A stretch of DNA of 64,000 bases from Begonia masoniana (GCA_022432975.1 CM039509.1:6945043-7009042); one strand, 5' to 3'; numbered from the stretch's first letter, positions 48,505 through 60,685 are shown. The notes: generated by a model not told the origin, from the sequence alone. Made by a program: numbers and translations.

Positions 48505-49799
48505 TTATTTCTCCCTTGGATTTTGCTTTAATCTTGCTGAATTTTGTTGTGGAAAAATGAAGACAAGGAGTGGTATGAATACTAGCCAAAACTGAAGCCC
48601 TCAATGCACCTATGCACCCCTTCCCATGACTTCAAGTCCGAGTCTAGGTGAATCTAGCTACCAAGGGCAGATTGACGATTTAAATAAAAAGGTTGGTGCC
48701 ATGAATAACAAGCTTGATAGTTTGAGACAAATCATTTTGGAGATGAGGGATGATCGGCCAAGAGTTCATCAAAGTCCCTCATCAAGGGAAAGGGCTGAAA
48801 CTCTAAGGAGAAGAAATCGACAAGAGTTTGTGGAAGAGTGGCCACCCAAGACTGATGAATTTGGTGATGAGAGGCGCGACCCTAAAGAAGACTTGAGGCA
48901 GATTAAGTTGACAAATCCTCCATTTAATGGAGTGAGTAACTGTGACGCCTTCTTGGGTTGGGTGGACAAGGTGGAGAAGATTTTTGAATACTGCAACTAT
49001 TTCGAGAAGGTTAAGCTACAATTGGTGACATTGAATTGACCGGTTATGCGAGCTTGTGGTTGGAGAATTTGAAGGCCCAAAGGAGGAGAGAAGAGGATGA
49101 ACCTATAGCCACTTGGACGGTCTTGAAGACCTTAATGTGGATGAGATTCGTGCCTAACCATTATAGTCAAGAGCGGTTTTTACAAATGCAAGGACTGAAG
49201 CAAGGATTTCAATCAATTGAGAAGCACTTAACCGAATTTGAAACCTTACGGATTAGGTATGTAACGACCCCAGAGGAATCGTCACATAATCCGTATCTTT
49301 CTTAATCATTTAATTCTTATTACTCACACTCTACTCATTTTTGGTAATATATTTTTTTTTGAAACATAACTTAGCTCAAGATGCCATGCACGATTCAATA
49401 GGCATCGCTCGGCAGAGGAGTACATTATACATCTGCCGACGGGCAGGGTAAACTGCTCCATCCGATAAAAGACTTCAGCTCTTAAGCTGCACCTACCGAT
49501 TAAGAAATAAACTTGCATCTGCCGATCATACCCCAACAGATTTCTATACTCAATTACTTACTCTTGCCGGTCGCTAAACGACAAGCAAGGAGTTTACATC
49601 TTCCGGTAGAGAAAGATTTCATCATCCGATTCGTCACGTGAAACTCGCGTGACTCACTTATCACCGCCTAATAGAGGACATCGTCCGGTGAGCACGAGCT
49701 TAACACGTGACCCTTTAAAATTTCACTAGGTAGGAGATATCATCCGATGGCACGTGCATCACTCGTGGTTCGTTTAACCTCGTTCAGCATCAGCAATAC

Positions 49800-51060
49800 C
49801 TACACATGCCGGTCACTAGACGACAAATAACACTCTCATCATCCGATAGCTTAAACGCACTACATCTACCGATCACTAGACGACAAAATAACACTCTCAT
49901 CATCCGATAGCTTAAACGCACTACATCTACCGATCACTAGACGACAAAATAACACTCTCATCATCCGATAGCTTAAACGCACTACATCTACCGATCACTA
50001 GACGACAAAATAACACTCTCATCATCCGATAGCTTAAACGCACTACATCTACCGATCACTAGACGACAAAATAACACTCTCATCATCCGATAGCTTAAAC
50101 GCACTACATCTACCGATCACTAGACGACAAAATAACACTCTCATCATCCGATAGCTTAAACGCACTACATCTACCGATCACTAGACGACAAAATAACACT
50201 CTCATCATCCGATAGCTTAAACGCACTACATCTACCGATCACTAGACGACAAAATAACACTCTCATCATCCGATAGCTTAAACGCACTACATCTACCGAT
50301 CACTAGACGACAAAATAACACTCTCATCATCCGATAGCTTAAACGCACTACATCTACCGATCACTAGACGACAAAATAACACTCTCATCATCCGATAGCT
50401 TAAACGCACTACATCTACCGATCACTAGACGACAAAATAACACTCTCATCATCCGATAGCTTAAACGCACTACATCTACCGATCACTAGACGACAAAATA
50501 ACACTCTCATCATCCGATAGCTTAAACGCACTACATCTACCGATCACTAGACGACAAAATAACACTCTCATCATCCGATAGCTTAAACGCACTACATCTA
50601 CCGATCACTAGACGACAAAATAACACTCTCATCATCCGATAGCTTAAACGCACTACATCTACCGATCACTAGACGACAAAATAACACTCTCATCATCCGA
50701 TAGCTTAAACGCACTACATCTACCGATCACTAGACGACAAAATAACACTCTCATCATCCGATAGCTTAAACGCACTACATCTACCGATCACTAGACGACA
50801 AAATAACACTCTCATCATCCGATAGCTTCTACCGATCACTAGACGACAAATAACACTCTCATCATCCGATAGCTTAAACGCACTACATCTACCGATTACT
50901 AGACGACAAAATAACACTCTCATCATCCGATAGCTTAAACACACTACTCTACCGATCACTAGACGACAAAAATAACACTCTCATCATCCGATAGCTTAAA
51001 CGCACTACATCTACCGATCACTAGATGGACAAAATAACACTCTCATCATCCGATAGCTTA
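49800..51060. repeat. 61 bp tandem array, about 20 copies
   Basis: The unit contains CTACCGATCACTAGACGAC and CTCATCATCCGATAGCTTAA. About sixteen central copies (49853-50828) look identical; edge copies carry small deletions (50829, 50945) or substitutions. The array lies inside the LTR. Degenerate single versions of both motifs occur in the related LTR at 18685-20728. Confidence 0.95.
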
Positions 51061-51467
51061 CCTTCACTGACTTCAAACTTCAATGGCATAACTTCATATT
51101 AATGAAAATCAGTAACTCACCGCAGCAAACAGACCAACCAATGCTCCTTAAAATTATTTCCAGATTCAATGGTTAACAGACATCTTTAAAAAGAGACTCA
51201 ATGTTATGAAATAGACTCATCCTACTTAAACTATCATATTCGTTATCATAACTAAAATCATAAAAACATTAACCAGGGGTCTCATTTGCCATCCAGTCCA
51301 GATTTGCTCCCTGAACACCTTCCAGCATCGGAGCTTAGACATCCTCATTAACTTTGAGATCCTCACCCTGAAAACTCGTCACCTAACATCATAAGGTTTA
51401 AACTATAAGCCTAATGCTTAGTAAGGAATGCAGTATTAATAAGTATGCATGAATGCTCATTTTGGAA

Positions 51468-52972
51468 TCATCATTCATATTCATTGTTCATAATCATCAT
51501 TCATATTCATTGTTCATAATCATCATTCATATTCATTGTTCATAATCATCATTCATATTCATTGTTCATAATCATCATTCATATTCATTGTTCATAATCA
51601 TCATTCATATTCATTGTTCATAATCATCATTCATATTCATTGTTCATAATCATCATTCATATTCATTGTTCATAATCATCATTCATATTCATTGTTCATA
51701 ATCATCATTCATATTCATTGTTCATAATCATCATTCATATTCATTGTTCATAATCATCATTCATATTCATTGTTCATAATCATCATTCATATTCATTGTT
51801 CATAATCATCATTCATATTCATTGTTCATAATCATCATTCATATTCATTGTTCATAATCATCATTCATATTCATTGTTCATAATCATCATTCATATTCAT
51901 TGTTCATAATCATCATTCATATTCATTGTTCATAATCATCATTCATATTCATTGTTCATAATCATCATTCATATTCATTGTTCATAATCATCATTCATAT
52001 TCATTGTTCATAATCATCATTCATATTCATTGTTCATAATCATCATTCATATTCATTGTTCATAATCATCATTCATATTCATTGTTCATAATCATCATTC
52101 ATATTCATTGTTCATAATCATCATTCATATTCATTGTTCATAATCATCATTCATATTCATTGTTCATAATCATCATTCATATTCATTGTTCATAATCATC
52201 ATTCATATTCATTGTTCATAATCATCATTCATATTCATTGTTCATAATCATCATTCATATTCATTGTTCATAATCATCATTCATATTCATTGTTCATAAT
52301 CATCATTCATATTCATTGTTCATAATCATCATTCATATTCATTGTTCATAATCATCATTCATATTCATTGTTCATAATCATCATTCATATTCATTGTTCA
52401 TAATCATCATTCATATTCATTGTTCATAATCATCATTCATATTCATTGTTCATAATCATCATTCATATTCATTGTTCATAATCATCATTCATATTCATTG
52501 TTCATAATCATCATTCATATTCATTGTTCATAATCATCATTCATATTCATTGTTCATAATCATCATTCATATTCATTGTTCATAATCATCATTCATATTC
52601 ATTGTTCATAATCATCATTCATATTCATTGTTCATAATCATCATTCATATTCATTGTTCATAATCATCATTCATATTCATTGTTCATAATCATCATTCAT
52701 ATTCATTGTTCATAATCATCATTCATATTCATTGTTCATAATCATCATTCATATTCATTGTTCATAATCATCATTCATATTCATTGTTCATAATCATCAT
52801 TCATATTCATTGTTCATAATCATCATTCATATTCATTGTTCATAATCATCATTCATATTCATTGTTCATAATCATCATTCATATTCATTGTTCATAATCA
52901 TCATTCATATTCATTGTTCATAATCATCATTCATATTCATTGTTCATAATCATCATTCATATTCATATTCAT
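51468..52972. repeat. 26 bp tandem array, about 57 copies
   Basis: Unit ATTCATATTCATTGTTCATA followed by ATCATC, with no visible variation until the last copies (52950-53010). Pure ATTCA/TTCAT-type composition. It lies between the donor-like and acceptor-like blocks of the enclosing LTR. Confidence 0.95.
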
Positions 52973-54660
52973 TGTTCATATCATCATTCAGATACATCAT
53001 TCATGTTCATCATTCATATTCTGTGCGTTCACCGTGTGTGGATTAAGGGAGGGATTTGTGCCGGTAAAGGGGGGTTTGACAGTGAGAGTGCACATAGTTC
53101 CCTGCGGGTCGTATCATGGTCCTTCTTTTGGACAGTGACATACGCCAAACCGCCCCCACCCTCACTTAATTCACGTTGCATAAGTTTTATATTCTTATCT
53201 TGTTCATGAGAAAGTATACTCTTAAAACATTTTCATATGCATAAAACATTCATGATGCATGAACATGAAGATTCTTAAATCATCAAGATACAGAACAGAG
53301 CACCATTCGATGTGAAACCTTACCATTGAGCTAATCATCAGCATAAACATTAGACAGTAACATAAGGGAAACTTCTAATCATCATATGGGTTTCTACCTA
53401 GCATCCTTTGATGTAGGGTCCTAATGACCGAGAAACCTACACATTCACTTACCTGGTCTCCTTAGCAATTTGAGCTCCTTTCTCTTCAAACTTCTTCACC
53501 TAAAACATTTACATTGCAGTAGTTAAAACAAAATCCTATTAGTTCTAATCACAAGTCATCCTAGGATCTAATAGCTATAGTCACTCCCGAATCCTTAGTA
53601 TAGTTCTCTGTGCAGTGTGAAATCCAAAACCCAAATCAGACAGATTCGATTAGCGATAACTCAGGGTTGATTGTTTAATGTCCAAAATCGATTCGGAATG
53701 ACATTACCACTTTTAGATTTTAAAATACCCTTACTAATACTCGGCCATTAAAGAACCCATAACTTCAACACATAGCAGAAAACAGAGCTTAACGACTAAA
53801 AGATAGCTACATTGCCAAACTCGTACCTCGAGCACAAAGTAGCCGAGAAGCAGCAAGGAAACCGATCATCGAAAGAGGGATTTCCAGCTGACAGAGAGCG
53901 AGAGCTCGGGAGGGGAAATCGCCGAGAGTAAGAGATGACGGCTACAGTGGTTTAAATGAGGTTTGAATCCTTTCCTTTTTCTTTAAATATTGGTCTCAAT
54001 CCTCCATTATTACAACTTTATCACTCAACCTAGTTTAAATCCACATGTTATTAATTAAGCTTGGCATAAAATTCTAAACCGTGAAGATTGAATAATCATG
54101 GCCGTTAATTCGGTTAGGAAGTCACCTGGTTGAAGTTTTCGGGTGTTACAAGGTGTGGCTTGGAGGAACCCGAGGAGCAAATCATCGCTAGGTTCATTAG
54201 AGGATTAAAGCGGGAAATCGAAGATACTGTGGAGCTTCAAACCTTGGAGACAATGGATAATGTAGTCCAACTCTCCTTGCAAGTTGAAAGGCAAATAAAG
54301 AGGAGGGAAAAATGAGTGATGGATCGGCCCCCTTCAAAATCCGAGGCGTCCAACCAACCACCAACCACTTTTGATTATAAGAAGCCGATTGTGAAGAATT
54401 GGCAATCTACGGATTTGAAAAGAAAACGATGGAAGGAACAACTCACTCGAGGACAAGGGAAATCAAGTGCTTGGGGATGGGACACTATGCCTCACAATGT
54501 CCCAATAAAAGGGTGATGATACTTAAGGAGGACACTAGGGAGTTGATTAGTGAAGATGAGCTCGAGGAGCCCTCTAAAAGGTTGTTGAGGTTGAAGACAA
54601 AGTCTGTTATGCTCAAGAGGGATCAATGCTAATGATTCTTCAAAGACTTCTCACCACTCA

Positions 54661-55560
54661 AGCCGAGAAGGAAGGAGACCAAATCTTTTTCACAGTAGGT
54701 GTTTGATTAAAGGCAAGGTGTGCTCCTTAATCATTGACAGAGGAAGTTGCGCCAACATTGCCTCTCTTTAAATGTTGAACAAGCTTGGATTAGAGACCAT
54801 TAGTCACCCAAAGCCATACCGACTGAGTTAGATCAATGACGGGAAAGACATCCAAGTCTCCAAGCAGGCAAGCATCGAGTTCTCTATTGGAAGTAGTGCC
54901 TATGGAAGCTAGTAATCTTCTATTGAGGAGACCTTAGCAATTTTATAGGAGAGCAATTCACGAGGGGTACACAAACTCCTACTCTTTCAAGTTCGAGAAC
55001 AAAACCATTAAATTGGTACTCTTCCAGCCGAGCCAAATGTCTAGTAGTTCCACCAAAGATAAGAGAATAAGGAAAGCAAGGAGATATTAATTATCTTAAG
55101 GAAGCCAATGGGAGAGATCAATTCGGATTGGTTGCAAATGAATGGTCGAAGCTTTTCGCCCTTCTCTTTGAAGACTCCTTACATACGGCTTGACTCCTTA
55201 GGGTGCTTCATGAGTAAGGAACTTCATAATACCTCGAATCCTTGGCTGGCTCGCAAAAGATATCCGAAATTCAAGCCTCCAGATCACTATAAGCATGCTA
55301 CCACTATGGTTTGGCAACCAATACTCTTACAACCAAGGAAAGACTGTGAACTTGGTGGATCAATTCTGGATTTGTGGGCAAATCCTTTCAAACCCGAAGG
55401 GGATGATATGTCATGGAGCCCCTTTGAACAACAACAAATCATGAGTAAACACCCTAGTCTTTTTGTGACTAATATGTTTGTTCTTCTTCTAGGTGGTACT
55501 CTTTACAAGGTATTTAATGGAGAAATTAATCCTTAAGGGAAGGAAGAACATCCACCATTT
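54661..55560 (+). pseudogene. Protease and lineage-specific extension of the second gag-protease element
   Basis: 54700-54900 encodes SLIIDRGSCANIASL, then a stop, MLNKLGLETISHPKPYR, a stop, and INDGKDIQVSKQASIEFSIG: a chromovirus protease whose DSG motif reads DRG. Downstream the 142-residue frame 55108-55536 (IRLDSLGCFMSKELHN, FKPPDHYKHATTMVWQPILL, DLWANPFKPEGDDMSWSPF) shows no RT, RNase H or integrase motif. It occupies the same place as the extension in the element at 36785-43261. I cannot assign a function. Confidence 0.65.
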
Positions 55561-56009
55561 AAAGCTTAGAGCTTGCCTCCGAAATTTGAAGTGAAGAAGG
55601 AGTTTTTCCTCCTTTGACAATTTAAGTAACTTGAGAGACTAACTTTTAATTTCTTGCATAAGACACTTAGATTTATTTTCTTTACATGCATGCATGGCTG
55701 AATGTTTAAGTAGGATTAAGACTTCATTTGAAGGGTAAAATTGGAAGCTTGGACGTGGGAGAGAGGAAGAGCCAAAAGTACACCTTGCACTCAACCAATG
55801 GTGGCCGAGCACCTAACAACATTCTAGAGGGTACTTCATCTTTTTCATGCACAAACCCTAGGTCATCTTTTGGACCATATTTAAGCATATTTTTCTCATT
55901 GTAATGACAACTTATTTTTTAATAGAATTTGGTGGTTTTTTCTGTTGCAAAATCGCTGCCTTCAGGCATTCATAGTTCTCCTTTCTCGGTGAGCATATCC
56001 GACCATTAG

Positions 56010-56635
56010 ACACTATTCATTGCTACCAAGTTGGTTTGCTTGATAGCTCTTATTGACACCATTTTTCTCTAGCTCAGACTAGGGATTAGGAGCTAAGGAA
56101 AGGGGTGGAAAAATCAGGCCACTTGCCAGTCAACCATTTCGTTTGGAGAAAGACATTGTCGGAGGTGCATTGAGCCATCCTCTCAGACCAACTGTGGAAT
56201 TCCTACCATTGCTCAGTCGTACTTGTGATTTTTGCTCTGAAAAGTTTAGAGCTTACTATATACACCTTTAGGTTCATCGTATTAAAATTTCATCCAATTT
56301 GGTTCAGTTGATTGGGATATATTCGTTTCACAAATCGAGTATTAATCTATCCTGAAAAACTACTTAACCGAGAAGCAGATTTTTCTGTTGTGTTAGCAGC
56401 ATAACTCTTTGGTTTTAACGATTTTAAAGCTAAAATTTTAGGAGCATACTATATATATTTTTGGCAAAGTTGTGTTAAATTTTCAAGTTATTTAGAATTC
56501 ACTTGGAGAAGTTATAATTGTTGCATTTGGAGTCTCTTTCGGCCAAGAAATACTTGGTGTAAATCCGAGGAGCACCTATTGTTTTTGTGGTGTTGCTTGT
56601 AGGTGCCACAAAAATCGATCATATAGCTCATCAAA
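56010..56635 (+). repeat. 3' LTR of the second gag-protease element (left edge uncertain)
   Basis: Matches 46640-46709 plus 47958-48489 without the solo-LTR insertion, and ends GCTCATCA at 56635. It may begin as far left as about 55620. Confidence 0.75.
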
Positions 56636-57393
56636 AACTCATGAGGTGTCATCACATGAGTTAAAGTAATTTTCACTTATCTCTTTCCTAACTAATGGTT
56701 AATCCCATTTGGTTTTTCCCTTAAGTTGACTTTTCAATTCTTCATCTAATTAACTACACTATAATAAAATTCTTACTAGTAATAATCAATCATAATTTAG
56801 TATAAATTATTATGTGTTTAAAATAAATTATATGTTGAATTTTTTGGAAAAGTTCAATTTAGCCCCCAACGTATGGGATCAATGGTCAATTAGCCCCTAA
56901 CGTTTATTTTTGACCCAATCAGCCTCTATCGTCTACAACGTTTGCAATTTGACCCCTCCCGTCAATTTTTCTGTTAAATTTGACACGTTTTTCCCCCGCA
57001 ACTTTTAAAATTCCCTAATTGTCCTCTCTCTCTCTCTCCTTTCCTTCAATTGGCTTTTCCGCCATTGATCCTCTGCAATTCCTCAACAACGCCGACCTCA
57101 TCGTCTTCTTCCACCTCGTGAACAGCCGGGTTCATCCCCACTTCATCTTCATCTTCTTCCATTAACAACTGTATGTGTACCCAATCCATTCTTCTTCTTC
57201 AAAGTTCAGAGCCCACCCTCCATGGATATAATGCTTTCCTGGCCAGTACACAGTCCTCTTCTTCCCTCTTCTTCTTCCCTCTTCTTCTTAGATTTCTCTG
57301 TTGAATTCTAAGTTTGGCCATATCCCTCTCCCTCTCCCTCCCCCTCCCGCTCCTGCTCCCGCTCCTGCTCCCTCTTCTCTCTCTCTCTCTCTC
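56636..57393. other. Flanking DNA with a dispersed repeat end and CT microsatellite
   Basis: 56846-57000 carries the phrases AATTTAGCCCCCAACGT, TTAGCCCCTAACG and TTTGACCCCTCCCGTC, a repeat style often seen at ends of plant DNA transposons; the class was not determined. C/T-rich sequence follows, ending in a (CT)n tract (57370-57393) that is the insertion site of the next LTR. Confidence 0.5.
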
Positions 57394-60205
57394 TGTAACA
57401 CACGGCATTTTTGGCTGTATAAATTATCCCTTGAATTATGGAATGAGATTAAATTGCCATTAATGTTATAAATATTTTATTAGAATTGTGGGACGTTTTG
57501 TGGAGAAAGAGGATGTCGAGGAAACCAAACTGGCGAACCAAATAACAAATCGATTAGAAACCAAATCGACAGAGTTCATGTTGAATTGAGTTATGGCATA
57601 AAAACCAAACTAATGTGTAACTAAACAAAACCATTAGTTAGAGATGCATTGAGGGGCAGTTTGGGAAGGAATTAAGGTTGGTGGGAGGGAGCCAATGGTT
57701 GGATGCCAAATGTCCAAAACTTGCTGAGAAAACCTACCTCTTATCTTCTCTTCTACGTAAACCTCCATATTCTTCCTCTCCTCTCTGTTTCTCTCTTCCA
57801 GGCGACCAACGGCGATTTTAACCTCAACATTTTTCCTGTTTTTTCCATTTTTCTCCACCTAAGGTGATCTTCTAAGCTAGTTAGTAAGTATGGACAAGTT
57901 GAACGTTAGTTTTTTTTGTTGAAGTTTAGGGTTAATATCCGATTACACACAAATATAGGTTTGTGAATCAACAAAGACTTACGTGCGAAGCTTTCAACTC
58001 TACAGCAACAAGATAGTTCATGCGTAGGTTTGACCCTTAAGGCCCTACATCACGGAGATACTAGGTTTTTCATTTCTGTCGGGTTGTTGTTGGGTAGATA
58101 AGTCATAGGTTATGTTCTGAGTTATCTGTGTTTTGCTTTACGTCTGCTGTATTATTTCTGTCGCCTGTTTGTATTAAGTTTAAGCACTGTAAATGCTCAT
58201 GCATACACGTTTTTCCCTGAAAGTTATGCAAATATTTTCTGCACACGGTTTGAAGTTAAGAAAGATAAAACCTGTAATGTAATGTTCGGTTAAGTGTGGG
58301 ACGAGGACTAGCCCCCTGCTCTGACTGCTGTAATGTGTCTGAAAGTGCACCGTGCCTGAAAGTGCACCTCTGTTATGCCAGTTCCCCTATAAGCCTCACT
58401 TATACCCCCCTGACAGATAAAAGCAATGTACTACAATGTCACTGTATTTCGAAAGTTCATGCATAGCATATGCATCACTACATTTTAGCATGTTCTTACT
58501 GAGCTCTAGGCTCATAGTTGAACTCCCTGATAGGTACGGAACCCGTGGATGAGGATCTTATGCCTCAGTCCGACGAATATGTGGTTAGTGGCACGAGCTT
58601 TCGGGGGTGGTTGCGGTAGCCAGACACATTTCTGACCCGAGAGAGTGAAGTTTAAAAGTGAAGGTCGTGTGTGTAGACTCTGTGTAAATGTTTTTAAAAC
58701 CTCTGTATTTGACAGTAGTAAATATATTTTGAAGTATTCTGGAACTGCTTGGAGTTCTTCTTTTAGGTTCTGCATGGATTGTCTTGAGTTTTAGAGTTAT
58801 CCATGCAGTTTGTTTTCTTGAAACTCCTGTTATGTTTTTCTAAACTTCTGACGCATTTTCTGGTATGTGTTAAAATTATGTTTTGAATTGGGTTTCTGGA
58901 GTTTTGATGTTTTTGTGTCAAATGAAGTAAGTCGTCAAACAGAGGGGTAGCCGATCAATCGCCTGGGATAGCCGATCGATCGGCGGAGCAAATGTTATAT
59001 CTTCAAGTCTTCAAGTTTTCCTTCTGTAAAATAGTTGTCCATACCTTCTGTAAAACAGTCGTCCACGCTGTTCTGTAAAACAGTCGTTCATTCCTTCTGT
59101 AGAACAGTCGTCCACTCCTTCTATAGAACAGTCGTCCACGCCTTCTATAGAACAGTTGTCCATTCTGCCTCTGATTTTAAACGTCCAGGGCTTCTGTTTG
59201 TACACAGATTCTGTCTTTGATTTTAAACGTCAATGGCTTCTGTTGTCCATAGAGTCTGCCCTTTTATTTCAAACGTCCACAGCTCATGTCGTTCACCGAT
59301 TCTGTCTTTTATTTCAAACGTCCACGGTTACCGCCTTTTATTTCAAACGTCCACAGCTACTGTCATCCACGGACTCTGTCTTTCATTTTAAATGTCCACA
59401 GCTTCTGTGGTCTACAGATTCTGCCTTTTATTTTCAACATCCACAGGCCTTTGTTGTCCACTGTTTTTGCCTTCTATTTCAAACGTCCACGGCTTCTGTC
59501 ACCCACAGTAAGTCTTCCACGGCATGACTTCCAGTTTCTATTTTCCCCATTTTTTTAGCCTTCCACTGCATGTCTGTCGTCCATTCTGCCTTCCAGTTTT
59601 TATCGTCCAGTTCTGTTTGTTTCTCCCTGCTCTCGTCCAGAGTACTCATCCAAGTTTTTAATATCCCTGTCTTCCTGTTTTTCTTCTGCCATATATTTCT
59701 GTAATCTGATTTCAATATGTCTTCGCCTTCTGTCTCCCTGTTTTTTTTCTGCTATTTATTTCTGAAGTCCGACTTTTAATATGTTTTCCAGTCTAAATTT
59801 CCAGAGAAGGTTTTCCCTGCCTTCTGCCTTCCTGGTTTTCTTCTGCCATTTATAATTGTCATCCAGATTTTTCTATATGTCTTCCTGTTTTCTTCTGTTA
59901 TTCACTGTAGTCTTCTAGTCTATTCCAGAGAAGGCTTTCTCTGTATTTATGTCTTATATCTTCCAACTTCTGTTTCCTGAACATCATGTCTGCCGATTTC
60001 CTGTCTTCCAATTTTATATCTTCTGACTTATGTTTTTCCCAAATGTTAAGACTTCTGATTTCTTGTCTTCCATTTTATGTCATCCGAAATTGTGCCTTCA
60101 ATTTTATGTCTTGCCATATTAAATGTTCCAAAGTTTTAGAAAGTCGAAAAATTTCCCGTCCAAAATGTGAAAGTCAAACTCAACGTTAGGTTGAGTGTCG
60201 TGGCT
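57394..60205 (+). mobile_element. LTR of the 31383 family, 3' end missing
   Basis: Starts TGTAACACACGGCATTTTTG, directly after (CT)n, and follows the 31383-34309 LTR closely to GAGTGTCGTGGCT at 60205. The final 26 or so bases seen in the other copy (to GTCGTTACA) are absent. The donor-like site is deleted here (AGATAGTTC near 58012). Paired GATCGATCGG motifs at 58948 and 58969, and GTCGTCCAC-type repeats at 59030-59510, match the other copy. Confidence 0.8.
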
Positions 60206-60442
60206 CATGCACCAACCTCTCATCGCAAATACTATTACAACGCTCTCCGAAACCGCGCTCTGGACGTCTTCTTTTTCAACCCCCCGTCGTCTTCCCCTTC
60301 AGGATGCTTCTGCAACAGCCGTCGGAGTCTTCTTGTAAGGTATAATTGGGTAATTGGAGGGACTTGTGGGTTGAGGCCGGTGAGGAAGCCATGATCTGTA
60401 TGGAATCGCTTGATGCATTTTTGCAGGGAGAGAGAGAGAGTG
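60206..60442. other. Spacer between opposed LTR ends, apparently inverted host DNA
   Basis: On the minus strand it begins with CACTCTCTCTCTC and continues the (CT)n context found left of the LTR at 57394, then reads HGFLTGLNPQVPPITQLYLT in one frame. It may be the right flank of the LTR insertion, now reversed. No gene family recognised. Confidence 0.45.
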
Positions 60443-60655
60443 TGTAACGACCCCAAACAACCTAGGGCCGCTACGACACTCAACCTAACGTTGAGTTTGA
60501 CTTTCACATTTTGGACAGGAAATTTTTTGACTTTCTAAAACTCTGGAACATTTAATATGGAAAGACATAAAATTGAAGGCACAATTTTGGATGACATAAA
60601 ATGGAAGACTTCAACTTTGGAAGACAAGAAATCGGAAGTCTTAACATTCGGGAAA
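60443..60655 (-). repeat. Inverted terminal fragment of the 31383-family LTR
   Basis: TGTAACGACCCCAAACAACC is the reverse complement of the LTR end. The following 190 bases mirror 60000-60200 (for example TCAACCTAACGTTGAGTTTG). It stops at CGGGAAA (60655). Confidence 0.85.
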
Positions 60656-60685
60656 TTATTTGCGATGAGAGGCTGCTGCATGAGC

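Larger units (their letters stand above)
49260..54150 (-). mobile_element. Nested 4.9 kb LTR carrying two satellite-like arrays
   Basis: Plus strand begins TGTAACGACC and ends CGGGTGTTACA. Flanks are AGGTA (49255-49259) and AGGTG (54151-54155), a target duplication with one change, and gag reads correctly across the removed insert. It is a solo LTR: no second copy and no internal genes. In the sense (minus) direction it has donor-like CAGGTAAGTG (53455-53447), CCCTACATCA (about 53420), the 26 bp array, TTACTAAGCATTAG (about 51424-51411), then the 61 bp array. Confidence 0.85.
48626..54660 (+). pseudogene. Chromovirus-like Gag, split by an LTR insertion
   Basis: Part one, 48626-49254: a coiled start (QIDDLNKKVGAMNNKLDSLR), then LTNPPFNGVSNCDAFLGWVD. 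A frameshift near 49036 is followed by TGYASLWLENLKAQRRREED and HYSQERFLQMQGLKQGFQSI. The reading frame is cut at RIR (49254) by the 4.9 kb LTR and resumes at 54151 with EPEEQIIARFIRGLKREIED. The knuckle region is damaged: KCLGMGHYASQCPNKRVMI lacks one Cys-containing segment. A stop after RRREK-like residues at 54313-54315 and further frameshifts follow. It aligns by eye with the intact Gag at 39120-40664, so the two elements are related. Confidence 0.82.
46640..56635 (+). mobile_element. Second chromovirus-like gag-protease element, with two nested insertions
   Basis: LTR sequences at 46640-48489 and about 56010-56635 share GCTACCAAGTTGGTTTGCTT at the left and GTTTTTGYGGTGTTG...GCTCATCA at the right. 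The primer site TGGTATCAGTGC (48493-48504) directly follows the left LTR. The left LTR is split by a 1243 bp solo LTR, and gag is split by a 4891 bp LTR. Outer LTR starts are not certain, and no outer target duplication was found. Internal domains are gag and protease only. Confidence 0.78.

Noticed and set aside
50720..50959. Minus-strand ORF of repeated SSDDESV-like units
   Set aside because: Translation of the 61 bp array, without a start context or homologues I recognise.
49800..51060. CRISPR-like array
   Set aside because: The spacers are as constant as the repeats; the sequence is a plain tandem array inside a plant LTR.
52940..53209. His/Ile-rich ORF at the end of the 26 bp array
   Set aside because: The N-terminal part is a translation of the repeat, and the rest has no family resemblance.
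57199..57408. Arg/Glu/Ser-rich ORF
   Set aside because: Reverse translation product of the CT-rich microsatellite.
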